Counted from the first letter of the stretch, positions 47,123-56,717 are shown. The stretch is DNA of 64,000 bases from Rhodothermales bacterium (GCA_958296045.1 CATQHT010000003.1:1685246-1749245), one strand, 5' to 3'. The notes: a model not told the origin generated them from the sequence alone. Program-made: numbers and translations.

Positions 47123-48588
47123 ATGGCTACCGATCAGCAAGTCAAGCGCCTGTTCAAGCTCGTTAACGGGGAGAATCGGGCGCGAGCAACAGCTGCGGCG
47201 AAGGCCGGTATGTCCGAGAACACCGCACGCAAGTACCTTCGTGCGGGCAAACTGCCGAGTGAGATGAGGACCCAGCGAACGTATCGCACGCGTCCAGACG
47301 CGTTTGCGGATGTATGGGGCGACATACTGCCCTATTTGGAGGAGAACCCCGGGCTGGAGGTCAAGGCTTTGGCCGAGGACTTGCAGCGCCGCCACCCTGG
47401 TCGGTTCCATTCGAGTCAGCTGCGCACATTGCAGCGGCGTGTGAAGCAGTGGCGAGCCGAAGCGGGTCCTGGAAAGGAGGTCTACTTTGACCAGGCATAC
47501 GAACCTAGTGAGCGGCCGCAGTCGGACTTCACCTGCATGAACAAGCTGGGCGTGACCATCCAAGGCCAGCCGCTTAAGCATATGCTGTTCCACTTCGTTT
47601 TGGCCTACTCCTACTGGGAGGGAGGTACGATCTGCAAGTCTGAGAGCTTTGAGGCGCTAGCGGAGGGGCTGCAGAATGCGCTCACGCAGTTGGGTGGTGT
47701 GCTCCGGCTGCACCAGACCGACTCTATGAGCTGTGCGGTACGCAATCCGAAGCGTACCGAGAAGGAGGGAGCCCCCTTTACTGATCGATATGGCGCGCTG
47801 ATGCGGCATTACGGGATGGAGGCGCAGCACACGCAGCCACGGCGCCCCAACGAGAACGGGAAGATTGAGCAGCGTCACTATCGGCTCAAGCGCGCGATCG
47901 GTAACCAGCTCGCCTTGCGGGGCAGTCCAGCCCGTTAAAGCATGTAAGGATAGAAGGCGTTTCTGGGTATTTGCCAGGCGCAGTGCTGATCGATATGCCC
48001 GTCCCAAAGAGGATCAGGCTAGGCTGCGCCCGTTACCCGTACGGCACCTGAAGCGCTATCAGCGCAGGCGTATGCGCGTGACCAAAAGCGGGTAGGTCCG
48101 CGTGAAGAAAAACTAGTATTCGGTTAATAGTCGGCTGATCGGGGAGCTGGTGGATGTACGGATTTATGCGGAGCGGATCTAGGTCGGTATGCGCAACGAC
48201 GCGTGACGCACATGCCCCGGCTTCACAGCGCAGGTAAAGCCCGGGTTGAATACCGCCATGTGATTCACATGCAGGTGCGAAAGCCTAGAGCCTTTGCTCA
48301 TTATCGGTACAAGGCCGATCTGTTTCCGTCTCCTACGCTCCGCATGGCGTATGAAGAACTACAGCGCGTCCACTCGAGCTCGCTTGCGGCCGATTAGCAA
48401 TATCTGCGCGTGCTGCATCTGGCGGCCAAAGGGAGCGAACTCGCCGTATCTGCTGCTCTTAGCCCGTTGCTCAATAATACCCAGCCACTTACGCTCGGCT
48501 CGCTAAAGACGCTCCTCAATCAAGGGATTGAGGAGCGTTCGATGCAGGTTCGTGCGGTGGATCTGAGCGCCTATAATGTCCTGTTGTG
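47123..48588 (+). pseudogene. istA: IS21-family transposase istA, decayed
   Basis: The first 271 codons from ATG 47123 are open: an HTH domain (AKAGMSENTARKYLRAGK), the first catalytic Asp region (SERPQSDFTCMNKLG), LHQTDSMSCAV and the Glu region PNENGKIEQRHYRLKRA. After 47938 the frame is broken repeatedly. The remaining parts can still be read in pieces: SRLIGELVDVRIYAERI, RKPRAFAHYRYKADLF, YLRVLHLAAKGSE and the ending VRAVDLSAYNVLL. No istB follows. It inserted into an IS1182 gene and is clearly dead. Confidence 0.82.
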
Positions 48589-48601
48589 AGAGTGGCAGCT
48601 C

Positions 48602-48870
48602 ATGTCAACGTTGGGGCCTTCTGGCCACTTTTACGTTTATCGCGAGCCGGCGGACCTGCGAAAGGGATGTGACGGCTTGTGCGGAATCTTCAACTGGGAA
48701 CTGTATACCTACGTTGTCATTTGGGACTCATGTCCACACATGTGGCTCATACGTTCCATTCTTCGGACTTGGCGTCTATCATCGCTTTCCGGCGAGAGCA
48801 GGTACTGGCAGTGCACCATAAGGTAATGAAGCGGGACGCGGAGATTGCGTCGTTGCGCGAGAAGGACGTA
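48602..48870 (+). pseudogene. IS66-family remnants (tnpB start fused to tnpC piece)
   Basis: MSTLGPSGHFYVYREPADLR and KGCDGLCGIF match the N-terminus of the IS66 Orf2/TnpB protein. About 50 bases on, in another frame, FRREQVLAVHHKVMKRDAEI and ASLREK resemble the start of the IS66 TnpC transposase. The middle of tnpB and the rest of tnpC are missing, so this is a deletion remnant. Confidence 0.6.
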
Positions 48871-49021
48871 TCCGTACCGAGGACCTGCGACCTATTGGGA
48901 GGCATGGGCAATAACACATATATTCCTGTATCCTCAGATTACGTACCTTTGACGAATGCTGGCTGGAATATGGGGTCGCAGCATGGTCATGGTTGTTTAC
49001 CGCTTCTAAGCCGTACTCATC

Positions 49022-49789
49022 ATGCCATCTAACATCGAGTGGACAGACGAAACTTGGAATCCCGTGACGGGGTGCACTCGCGTTTCGCCGGGTTGCGACA
49101 ACTGCTACATGTTTGCGCTCTACCCGCGCCTAACGGCCATGGCAGTCCCGGGATACGAGACAGATCCGACAGATGTGCGTCTGCTTCCCGAGCGCTTGAA
49201 AATCCCGTTACGCTGGGTGAAAAAGCGGCATGTTTTTGTAAACAGCATGTCCGACCTGTTCCATCCTCGTGTGCCATATGAGTTCATTACGGAGGTTTTC
49301 AAGGTGATGAAGCATGCGGCAGAGGAGCGGGGGCACGTATTCCAAATCCTCACCAAGCGCCCGGGACGCGCGGTTGGGTGGTGGGCCAGTTGTGCTCCAC
49401 TTTTTGACCGGCAATGGCCAGACAACGTGTGGATTGGCACATCCGTCGAAAACCAGAAGTATGCACCCCGGATTACAGTCCTGGCTCGTATGCCTGCTCG
49501 GATTCGGTTTGTTTCGGCCGAGCCACTACTAGGGCGCATCGATCTCCGTGAATGGTTGCAGGCTGGCGCCCTGCACTGGGTAATCGTAGGCGGAGAAAGT
49601 GGATCGGGAGCGAGGCCCATGGATCTAGACTGGGCAAGGGACCTGCGCGATCAAGCCCGCAAAGCCGATGTTGCATTCTTTCTCAAGCAGCTGGGGGGAG
49701 CCCGAAACAAACGCGGAGGACCCGCCGCATTGCTTGAAGGCAGAACGTGGGCGCAGATGCCTTTCGCACCCGTTACCCTACCGACTTAA
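49022..49789 (+). CDS. DUF5131 (phage Gp37/Gp68-type) protein
   Basis: This 255-residue protein begins MPSNIEWTDETWNPVTGCTR and has the three-cysteine signature TGCTRVSPGCDNCYMF. FVNSMSDLFH, FQILTKRPGRA, WIGTSVEN and WVIVGGESGSGARPM are diagnostic for the DUF5131 family. The three cysteines may bind an Fe-S cluster, as in radical-SAM-like proteins. Members are commonly paired with the three-Cys-motif partner TcmP in phages and defence loci. Here the partner begins only 2 bp downstream but is truncated. The function is unknown. Confidence 0.92.
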   Translation: MPSNIEWTDETWNPVTGCTRVSPGCDNCYMFALYPRLTAMAVPGYETDPTDVRLLPERLKIPLRWVKKRHVFVNSMSDLFHPRVPYEFITEVFKVMKHAAEERGHVFQILTKRPGRAVGWWASCAPLFDRQWPDNVWIGTSVENQKYAPRITVLARMPARIRFVSAEPLLGRIDLREWLQAGALHWVIVGGESGSGARPMDLDWARDLRDQARKADVAFFLKQLGGARNKRGGPAALLEGRTWAQMPFAPVTLPT

Positions 49790-49791
49790 GC

Positions 49792-49919
49792 ATGAGCCAG
49801 CGTAGATTCGGGGTCAATGGGCTAAGGAGAAGCTGTTCATTCTGCGAAAATACATGGACGCCAACACTACCGGTTTAAAGAACGGCTCTTCTCCTAAGGG
49901 GACGGGTACAATGTTGTAA
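49792..49919 (+). pseudogene. tcmP: Truncated three-Cys-motif partner gene (tcmP)
   Basis: ATG 49792 follows the DUF5131 stop by 2 bp and starts MSQRRF. After a one-base frame change the sequence continues GGQWAKEKLFILRKYMDA and GLKN, which matches the N-terminus of TcmP proteins. The gene then ends in the flank of a transposase pseudogene, so only about 35-40 codons survive. The partner of the DUF5131 protein is therefore lost, at least at this site. Confidence 0.65.
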
Positions 49920-49926
49920 CCACCGG

Positions 49927-50362
49927 GAAACGATGTGAGATGAGGCTGTACAGACGGTGCCGCGCAAGACGTCCGTGCTTAGCGTGATGGACCAGGGAGC
50001 GGATGTATTTGACATCCTTGCGGCGCAGCGCACATTCAAGCGGACGGATGTACTGATTCGGACCAAATACGATCGACATCTGGGTAAGGACCATGATCGC
50101 CTGTTGAAAGCGATGCGCAGCGGACCTCCTACCGGTGTGGTGGACCTTGTGGTAGAGCGTCTGAGTCTTTGGGCGAAGTCAGGGCGGATCACGCACAAAA
50201 ACCGTCCGAAGCGGAAGGCACGCGTGGAGGTGCGTTTTCGCTAGGTGACGATGCCAGCAACAGGCGGGTCTGCCGAAGGTCCCGTCAAGGTCTCCGCGGT
50301 TCACGTTCGTGAGATAGCGCCACCCAAAGGCGCAGATCGGATTGAATGGTTTCTACTAACTA
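49927..50362 (+). pseudogene. IS4/Tn5-like transposase, 5' surviving part
   Basis: This is the middle part of a DDE transposase related to the intact one at 52262-54574. SVMDQGADVFDILAAQRTF carries the second catalytic Asp region, and VHVREIAPPKGADRIEWFLL matches VHVREIAPPKGEKAVEWYLL in the intact protein. An in-frame TAG follows EVRFR at about 50244. The N-terminal half is absent. It is split at 50362 by the ISNCY-like element, and removing that element with one TSD copy rejoins the frame as WFLLTTVEVRSLQEAEQ. Confidence 0.82.
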
Positions 50363-50605
50363 GTGCTTGTCCGAAAAACAGGGCCTGCCTTGTGTAGATG
50401 GCTACATGAGGGTCAGGAGGGGGAGAGGTACGCCAGAAATAGGCGTTCTTGCGGGCTAATGGTCGGTCTAACTCACTCTGGACCCGTTGTGGGCCCATTC
50501 CTGCTAAGAGCTTGAATCCACGAATGTTGGCTCAGATCTGGCTGTTCTCAGCGTAAAGTACGGTATTGAACTCTGAACCCGCCCACATTCGCCCGATTCA
50601 TACAA

Positions 50606-52018
50606 ATGAGAGCGCTCCTTAAGTACCAGTCGGATCTGCCGGTCACGCCGATTGAGCAGATTGAGCTGAACCCCAAGTCAAGGGACGATACCCCCGCGGT
50701 GTTGCGCGGCCTGCAGTCCCTGTATGTGGATAAGGATGTGCGCGAACAGGTGCTGGAAATCCTTTCGCGCAGAATTCTTCCCGACGTAGATCGGACGAAG
50801 GGTCGCCCTGGCATGACTTTCTGGCAGATCTTTGTGTTAGGTGTAGTGAAGTTCGCACTCAACTCCGACTATGATCGTCTGGAGGATCTGGCCAACCACC
50901 ATAGGGCGCTGCGTCAGATGCTCATGATCAGCGACGCCAGTAAGAAGCGGTTTTCGGTGCAAACACTGGTCGACAATGTGTCCCTGCTGACGAAGGAGGC
51001 GCTCGACGAGATTAATCAAGTGGTGGTAGCAACGGGTCATAAGGAGCTCAAGCATGGCGCTAAAGATGCCTTGCGCTGCCGCGCGGATTCGGCTGTGGCG
51101 CGTACCAACGTGGAGTGGCCCACGGACGTACGCCTTCTCTGTGATGCATTGCGCAGTTTGGTTAACGAGTTGTACGGACACTGCAAGGCGTTAGAAATGA
51201 AGGGCTGGCGCAAGGCCCGCTGGTGGGTGAAGAGATTAACGACAGCCTATCGCCGTTGCCGTAAGGCCCGTAAGAATGGCTTCCTCGACCGCGTACGTCA
51301 GTTCCTTGCGGTTGCGCGCCAGATCATCACAAAGGCGTTAGGGACGGTGAAGACGCTGAAGGAAGTGACCGACAAGATGGCGTGGTACCTGGAAGTCAGC
51401 GAAAAACTGGTAGACCAAGTGGACCGTCGCTTGCTGAAAAAGGAAGAGATTGAGCACGAAGAGAAGATATTTTCTATTTTCGAGCCGCATACGCAGTGGG
51501 TCAGGAAAGGAAAGGCCGGCGTGTTAGCTGAGCTCGGCATTCCGGTCTGCGTGCTGGAGGATCAGCATCAATTCATCTTGATGCACCACATACAGCACGA
51601 CGGAGGCGATAAGGCCATGATCGTGGGTTTCATAGGCGAAGCAATGAAGCGCTATCCGTCGCTTACGTCCTGCAGCATGGATAAGGGCTTCTACTCTGCG
51701 AAGAATCGCGACGCCTTGGATGAGCTGCTGGACTTAAACGTCATGCCCAAGCCTGGCTACCGCAATGCGAAACAACGCGAGCGGGAGTCTCATCCCGATT
51801 TTGTCAAGGCGCGTCTACAGCATCCTGCGATCGAGTCCGCCATCAACAACCTGCAACAGCGGGGAATGGGGCTCATACGTACCCACGGAAAGGAGGGCTT
51901 CGATCGGTCGGTAGGGCTGGCGGTGCTGTCGGCAAACATTCACCGACTAGGCAAAGTGGTCAGGAAAAAAGAAGTGAAACGACGAGCCTGGCACGCCGCT
52001 CGCGCGAAGGCCACTTAA
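50606..52018 (+). CDS. ISNCY-family transposase
   Basis: This intact 470-residue transposase has the ISNCY pattern. The N-terminal part contains RPGMTFWQIFVLGVVKFAL and YDRLEDLANHHRALRQM. The catalytic region has RADSAVARTNVEWPTDVRLL, a long basic helical insertion, MDKGFYSAKNRDAL with a catalytic Asp, and a C-terminal helix NNLQQRGMGLIRTHGKEGF. It lies just inside the left tip of its element. Because the reading frame is intact it could still act on elements with matching ends, including those of its own interrupted copy. Confidence 0.88.
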   Translation: MRALLKYQSDLPVTPIEQIELNPKSRDDTPAVLRGLQSLYVDKDVREQVLEILSRRILPDVDRTKGRPGMTFWQIFVLGVVKFALNSDYDRLEDLANHHRALRQMLMISDASKKRFSVQTLVDNVSLLTKEALDEINQVVVATGHKELKHGAKDALRCRADSAVARTNVEWPTDVRLLCDALRSLVNELYGHCKALEMKGWRKARWWVKRLTTAYRRCRKARKNGFLDRVRQFLAVARQIITKALGTVKTLKEVTDKMAWYLEVSEKLVDQVDRRLLKKEEIEHEEKIFSIFEPHTQWVRKGKAGVLAELGIPVCVLEDQHQFILMHHIQHDGGDKAMIVGFIGEAMKRYPSLTSCSMDKGFYSAKNRDALDELLDLNVMPKPGYRNAKQRERESHPDFVKARLQHPAIESAINNLQQRGMGLIRTHGKEGFDRSVGLAVLSANIHRLGKVVRKKEVKRRAWHAARAKAT

Positions 52019-52117
52019 GGCTCGCCCGCTCCAGCTTCGGCTGAGCTCTTCTTTTTCTGTCTCCGACAAGCCCGCGACGGGTAAGCTGTATCCACTCTGC
52101 GCCGCCAGGAGCTAACG

Positions 52118-52200
52118 CTGCCCTTTACCCATATCGCGACCTAGTCTGACGACTCTGCGGGTGCATTGGACCTATCTTCAGGCCCAGCAATAGTGCTCAG
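52118..52200 (+). pseudogene. Left IS256-like copy with large internal deletion
   Basis: The 36-bp tip is followed after a few bases by a piece ending in TGGACCTATCTTCAGGCC, CAGCAATAG and TGCTCAG. This is the same 3' end (WTYLQAQQ-stop) as the right copy, in inverted orientation. The rest of the transposase gene is deleted. Confidence 0.8.
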
Positions 52201-52261
52201 GTCTGCCCCCGGCCCATAGGGACCACTTGACATTGTAAGTCGTGTTGCTTACTATAGCAGC

Positions 52262-54574
52262 ATGTTCGAGCAGAATCAGATTTTGCGGACTCTCAGTGCT
52301 CCCCGGGGGCGCATGCGCTTGAAGAAGAGGCTTTCTGACGAGAGCCTTCCCAATCGCACCGCGATTGCGCGCCGTGTATGTGAGGACTTTGGATTTGTAG
52401 ATGCCAAAGGCAGGGCACAGGTAGCTACCTGCGCGAAAGCCCTCTTGAAGCTGGAGGCACGGGGTGAGATCACGCTGCCAGCACCGCTCAACAATCATGC
52501 TGCGCAGGCGTCGCCCCGCCTGTTGGACGAGGCGGTTGCTCCACCGGTGGCGATGCCCGCGACTTTGGGTGAGGTGGAAGGTCTTGCAGTAGTAAGAGTT
52601 CGGACCGCAGCACAGCGTGCGGTGTGGAATACCCTGCTGCACCATGAGCATCCTCGTGGTACGACCACCCTTGTTGGTGCCCAGCTGCGGTACCTGGTAG
52701 TGAGCGCGCATGGATATCTGGGCGCGGTAGGTTTTTCCGCCCCGGCCTTGCGCTTGGCCGCAAGGGAACACTTCATGGCATGGAGCGATGCCCAACGCCA
52801 AGCGCACCTCCACCGCATCTTCTGTTTGAGCCGCTTTCTGATACGCGGCACTTGCAAATACCTGGCCAGTCACGTACTCGGCAGGGTGTTGAAGCAGTTA
52901 TCTGACGACTGTTATGCGCTTTATGGATACCACCCCTGGTTGATAGAAACGTATGTGGAACCTCCATGGAAAGGTACGTGCTTGAAGGCGGCCAATTTTC
53001 TGTCCATCGGCTATACTGCTGGGGGCAAGCGCCACGCACATTCCAAAGAAGAAGCGCCGAAGGCCTTGTTCATGTACGCAGTGGACCGCCGGTGGCGCTC
53101 GTACTTGGGCGTACCCGAGGTGGCGCTGCGTCCGGTCAGGCAACCGCACGAAGGCATGGACGACTGGGTTGAAGCAGAGTTCGGAGATGCTCCGCTGGGA
53201 GACCGGCGGCTGTCCACGCGGCTGGTGAAGAGCGCATCGTTGTTGGCCGATGTGATAGGAAAGCCTATATGCTCCCATATAAGCCATGATAGGGCGGCGG
53301 TGAAGGCCCATTACCGGCTTCTGAGCAGCAAGCAGACCGACGTAACGCCCGAAAACATGCTGGCGCCGCATCGCAAACGTACGATTGAGCGGATACGCAG
53401 TCAGAAGGCGGTACTCTGCATACAGGATACCACCAAGCTGAATTTCAGCACGCGACCCGCCTGTGAAGACTTGCAGGTCATAGGTACCAACCAGACGAAA
53501 GCAAAATCCCGTGGGATGCCCCTTCATGCCACGCTGGTTACTACTACCGATGGCCTGCCCCTGGGGATATTACGTTGTAGTTATCGGGATCCAGATACGG
53601 GACCGCTCAAACCTCGATCGCAGCAGTGGTTAGACGGATATCTGGACATCTGCGAAGCAGCAGAGGAGATTCCCAAGGAGTGTCGCCTCATCTGCGTGAT
53701 GGACCGGGAGGCGGATAACTTTGCGCTATTTGCCGCCCAGCGGGCACAGGATCGCGTGGAACTCCTGGTCCGCGCCCGTCATGACCGGAGACTGGCGAAG
53801 AATAAAAAGCTGTTTGCGACGCTTCGCAGCGGTCCTGCCGCTGCGAAGGTGCGGATAGAGATCCAACGGGTCACGGCGCGTCCGAAGTCTTCCAGGAAGA
53901 AGGTGCGCCGCGGACGTAGTCACCGTATTGCCCGAGCCGAGGTACGCTACCATTGCGTACAGCTGCCCGCCACGCAGCGGCAAGGGGGATCCGTAGCGAT
54001 GTACGGCGTGCATGTCCGGGAGATCGCGCCCCCGAAGGGAGAGAAGGCGGTGGAATGGTATCTGTTGACCAGTATGGCGGTGCACAGCGCAGAAGAAGCG
54101 GTGCAGATCCTGACTTATTATACCCGGCGATGGCGTGTTGAAGACTTTTTCCGTGTGCTCAAGAGTGGCTGTAAGGTGGAACGCATGGCGATGCGTTCGG
54201 CAGCGCGCCTGGAACGTGGGTTGGCGGTGTACTGCGTGATCGCCTGCTATGTCATGATGCTCACCTTACTGGGGCGTGCCGTCCCTGGATTAGACGCCGA
54301 GCTGATATTCTCCCCGATGCAGTTGATTGCTCTCTCCTTTTATGCTAAGAACGTGAAGCTGCCGGTACCCCGCACCCTGGAAGCGGCGCTTCTGCTAGTA
54401 GCAGTAATGGGCGGCTATCAGAATCGAACTCGCGATGGACCGCCCGGCTTTCAGATCATGTGGCGCGGATTAGAGCGACTATCCACCATTTGCTTTGGGT
54501 ACGAAATACTGCCGGCAGCGTATCGAGAAGGGCTTGGTTGCGACTATGGCCATGGGAGCAGCATACTTTCTTGA
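52262..54574 (+). CDS. DruA-like (DUF4338) domain fused to IS4/Tn5-type transposase
   Basis: This intact 770-residue protein has two parts. Residues about 20-310 match DUF4338, the DruA family: RYLVVSAHGYLGAVGFSAPA, LSRFLIRGTCKYLASHVLGR, ALYGYHPWLIETYVEPPW, and KAANFLSIGYTAGGKRH. The rest is a Tn5/IS4-type DDE transposase. EAEFGDAPLGDRRLSTRLVK is its usual N-terminal start, AVLCIQDTTKLNF holds the first Asp (about 390), VMDREADNFALF the second (about 480) and YTRRWRVEDFFRVLKSGCK the Glu (about 626). The DruA-like part may help with target or end recognition. It lies as cargo inside the IS256-like composite and is homologous to the broken transposase outside. Confidence 0.88.
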   Translation: MFEQNQILRTLSAPRGRMRLKKRLSDESLPNRTAIARRVCEDFGFVDAKGRAQVATCAKALLKLEARGEITLPAPLNNHAAQASPRLLDEAVAPPVAMPATLGEVEGLAVVRVRTAAQRAVWNTLLHHEHPRGTTTLVGAQLRYLVVSAHGYLGAVGFSAPALRLAAREHFMAWSDAQRQAHLHRIFCLSRFLIRGTCKYLASHVLGRVLKQLSDDCYALYGYHPWLIETYVEPPWKGTCLKAANFLSIGYTAGGKRHAHSKEEAPKALFMYAVDRRWRSYLGVPEVALRPVRQPHEGMDDWVEAEFGDAPLGDRRLSTRLVKSASLLADVIGKPICSHISHDRAAVKAHYRLLSSKQTDVTPENMLAPHRKRTIERIRSQKAVLCIQDTTKLNFSTRPACEDLQVIGTNQTKAKSRGMPLHATLVTTTDGLPLGILRCSYRDPDTGPLKPRSQQWLDGYLDICEAAEEIPKECRLICVMDREADNFALFAAQRAQDRVELLVRARHDRRLAKNKKLFATLRSGPAAAKVRIEIQRVTARPKSSRKKVRRGRSHRIARAEVRYHCVQLPATQRQGGSVAMYGVHVREIAPPKGEKAVEWYLLTSMAVHSAEEAVQILTYYTRRWRVEDFFRVLKSGCKVERMAMRSAARLERGLAVYCVIACYVMMLTLLGRAVPGLDAELIFSPMQLIALSFYAKNVKLPVPRTLEAALLLVAVMGGYQNRTRDGPPGFQIMWRGLERLSTICFGYEILPAAYREGLGCDYGHGSSILS

Positions 54575-54765
54575 CCCTGTCGCGCAACGACGCACGAGCC
54601 AGAGGCACGCCACCACGGAGCAGCACTGGCATCGTAAGCAGTGGATACCTCTAATGCAAGTCTGAACGCACATTGAGTGACGGCATGTCGAAACCTTACG
54701 GGCGGCGAAGTGCAAAAAGTCAGCAAGGGTGCTCCGCATGATCACTCATCGCCGCGAACTGAGCA

Positions 54766-55350
54766 CTATTGCTGGGCCTGAAGATAGGTCCACGGCACCC
54801 GCTGGGGGGAGAAGGGGATTTTGGGGTTTGGCAGTCGGGCCCTGACCTTCATAAGCGCCTTTCGGAGCTTGAGCAGGTGTTGGGGATTGGGGATGGTTTT
54901 CAGTTTGGGTTCTGCATACATGAGAGCCAGCGCCATCCAGCGGTGGACCTGTGCCGAGTTGTTCCAACTGCAAACATTGCGCGTCAATCTGCCGAGGGTA
55001 CTATTGAGATTCTCAATACAGTTGGTGGTGCGCAGGCTTTGGCCGAGCTCTTTGGCTATTGCGAGCCTTTGGATCGTGAGCGTGTCCTCCATGCCTTCCT
55101 CCAGACTCTTCATGGCCTTGAGTTGGTGGGAGGCTTCCAGGTCGTCCTTGATCGATAGGAGTTCCGCCTTCGCGTCTCTGTAGTCTGGAATGTGATAGGC
55201 TTTCTGCAGGCGCGCCCGATATACGAGCTTATCTTCTTTGCTCATGTGGGCCACGACGTTTTCCCGCTTGTGCCAACAGCAGCGCTGCACCTGCACGAAG
55301 CCGCCGAAGACCTCCTTGATAGCGGCGTGGGGCCCTTTGGCGCCATCGAA
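54766..55350 (-). pseudogene. IS256-family transposase, C-terminal fragment
   Basis: Reading on the minus strand from the inner edge of the 36-bp repeat, the frame gives FDGAKGPHAAIKEVFGGFVQ, CCWHKRENVVAHMS, TTNCIENLNSTLGRLTRNV and the end PWTYLQAQQ. These match the C-terminal half of IS256 (Mutator-like) transposases. The N-terminal half, with the first catalytic residues, is deleted up to the terminal repeat, so it cannot be active. Confidence 0.85.
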
Positions 55351-55542
55351 GTCGTCAGACTAGGTCGCGATATGGGTAAAGGGCAGAGCTAACGAAGCCC
55401 GGTTGAGGGCCAGAAATGGCCGCGCAGCGCTTCTGTAACCCTTCCCATCGCTCAGACCAGCGTTCCTATCGGGCCCCCAGCGTGCCCCCGACCTTGCTCC
55501 AGCCAGGCAGACGCCCAAAATGCCCTATTTTCTGACAAGCAC

Positions 55543-55940
55543 TAACTACCGTGGAGGTTAGGTCGCTTCAGGAGGCAGAGCAGATACTGGAATACTACAC
55601 CCTGCGCTGGTGCGTGGAGGACACCTTTCGGGTACTCAAGGCCGGTTGCCGCGTCGAGAAGCTGCGCATGCAGCAGGCTCAGGACCTGCAACAGGTCATT
55701 ACGCTGTACATGGCCGCGTCCTGGCGGCTCATGCTCATGACTCTGTTGAGGCGTGTGACTGCCAGCATGGACACGGAAGTGATTTTCACGGATGCGGAGA
55801 TGCTTACGTTGCGGACCTATGCCCACAATTACGACCTTCCTGAATTCACCGACCTCGCCTCGGGGATTACGTTGGTGGCGATGATGGGCGGCTACATGAA
55901 CCAAAAGCACGACCCGCCGCCTGGGCACAACATCATGTGA
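55543..55940 (+). pseudogene. IS4/Tn5-like transposase, 3' surviving part
   Basis: After the TAACTA duplication the frame gives TVEVRSLQEAEQILEYYTLR and WCVEDTFRVLKAGCRVEKLR with the catalytic Glu, then a C-terminal helical domain ending PPPGHNIM. It is the direct continuation of the piece ending at 50362. Together with the missing N-terminal half and the internal TAG, it is a pseudogene. Confidence 0.85.
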
Positions 55941-56717
55941 AGTAGGTACGCAAGTCTGAAGATGCGTGCCATATCCCTCGAAGAACTTGGAGCGATATAC
56001 GACCTTGCGGAGCGCCCGCCACCTTAGCGCATGGCGCAGGCTCCGCGATCTCAACTGCTTCGCTCACCGTACGCTCCGCAAGGTGCATGCCCGCAAAGCG
56101 AGGGGAATACACATGCCCGCCACGGTCGGCGCGTGCACCCTTAACCCACGCCCGGTACGCGAATGCCCTTGACCTTTCGCATCTACCACTTAGAACGGCG
56201 AGACATTCGCCTCCAGCGTGAACCTCAGGCCGCCCGCTACGAGGGCTATGCTTTACTAGTCGGGTAACCGCGTGGCTGGGAGCCAAGCTCTGCCCGCCCT
56301 ATGCACTTCGAGCGCTCGTTATTAAGCTGCTCAAGTGAGCACAGGGCAGACCTAGAATGTCCCCAATCGCGATTGGCAAACGGATGCAAGCTGGAATGGA
56401 TCAATAGACACATGCTTCCAGATCGTGCCGAACAGCATCCCGAGCAATCACGCGCACGTGCCAGAATCACCGACGGCTGATCTGCAGCTGCCAAGGCACG
56501 AAGGAGTAACTTCATGAATCACACTGTTGCCGGGTGGCCCCTTGCTAACAGCATTCCTCGTTACCAACACTTGAGGTGGACTGGAGTGCGCGAATGACAA
56601 TTGGCGTGCACCTGGTAGGGACATCGCCACCTGCAGCTGCAACCGGCTGCATCCTGGTCGGCCTGCAGAGGAGCAGGATTAGTATGCACACCACCCCCCG
56701 CACACGATAATCGGATC
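55941..56717. other. Region before cas6 without a supported gene
   Basis: These 777 bases contain only short frames on both strands. One of 34 codons near 56163 (MPLTFRIYHLERRDIRL) looks protein-like but matches nothing I know. The right end of the IS4/Tn5-like element and the cas6 promoter must lie here; I found no clear inverted repeat. Confidence 0.4.

Larger units (their letters stand above)
52118..55386. mobile_element. IS256-like composite with 36-bp inverted ends
   Basis: The ends are a perfect 36-bp inverted repeat (52118-52153 and 55351-55386; tip CTGCCCTTTACCCATATCG). They are flanked by the 8-bp direct repeat AGCTAACG (52110-52117 and 55387-55394), the duplication length usual for IS256-family elements. 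Each end is a deleted IS256-like copy. The left keeps only the tip and the last codons of the transposase (52158-52200). The right keeps more than half of the gene on the minus strand (54766-55350). Between them lies the DruA-like/DDE transposase. It behaves as a composite transposon now without its own complete transposase. Confidence 0.85.
50363..55542. mobile_element. ISNCY-like element, itself interrupted
   Basis: The left tip GTGCTTGTCCGAAAA and the right tip (reverse complement GTGCTTGTCAGAAAAT) are inverted repeats. They are flanked by the 6-bp direct repeat TAACTA at 50357-50362 and 55543-55548. Excising the block with one repeat copy restores the reading frame of the target transposase, so these borders are well supported. 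It carries an intact transposase gene at its left. Its right part is interrupted by an IS256-like composite at 52118-55386. Confidence 0.9.

Noticed and set aside
52060-52071. CTCCGACAAGCC as the right end of the ISNCY-like element
   Set aside because: It resembles the tip, but the target duplication and frame restoration place the true right end at 55542.
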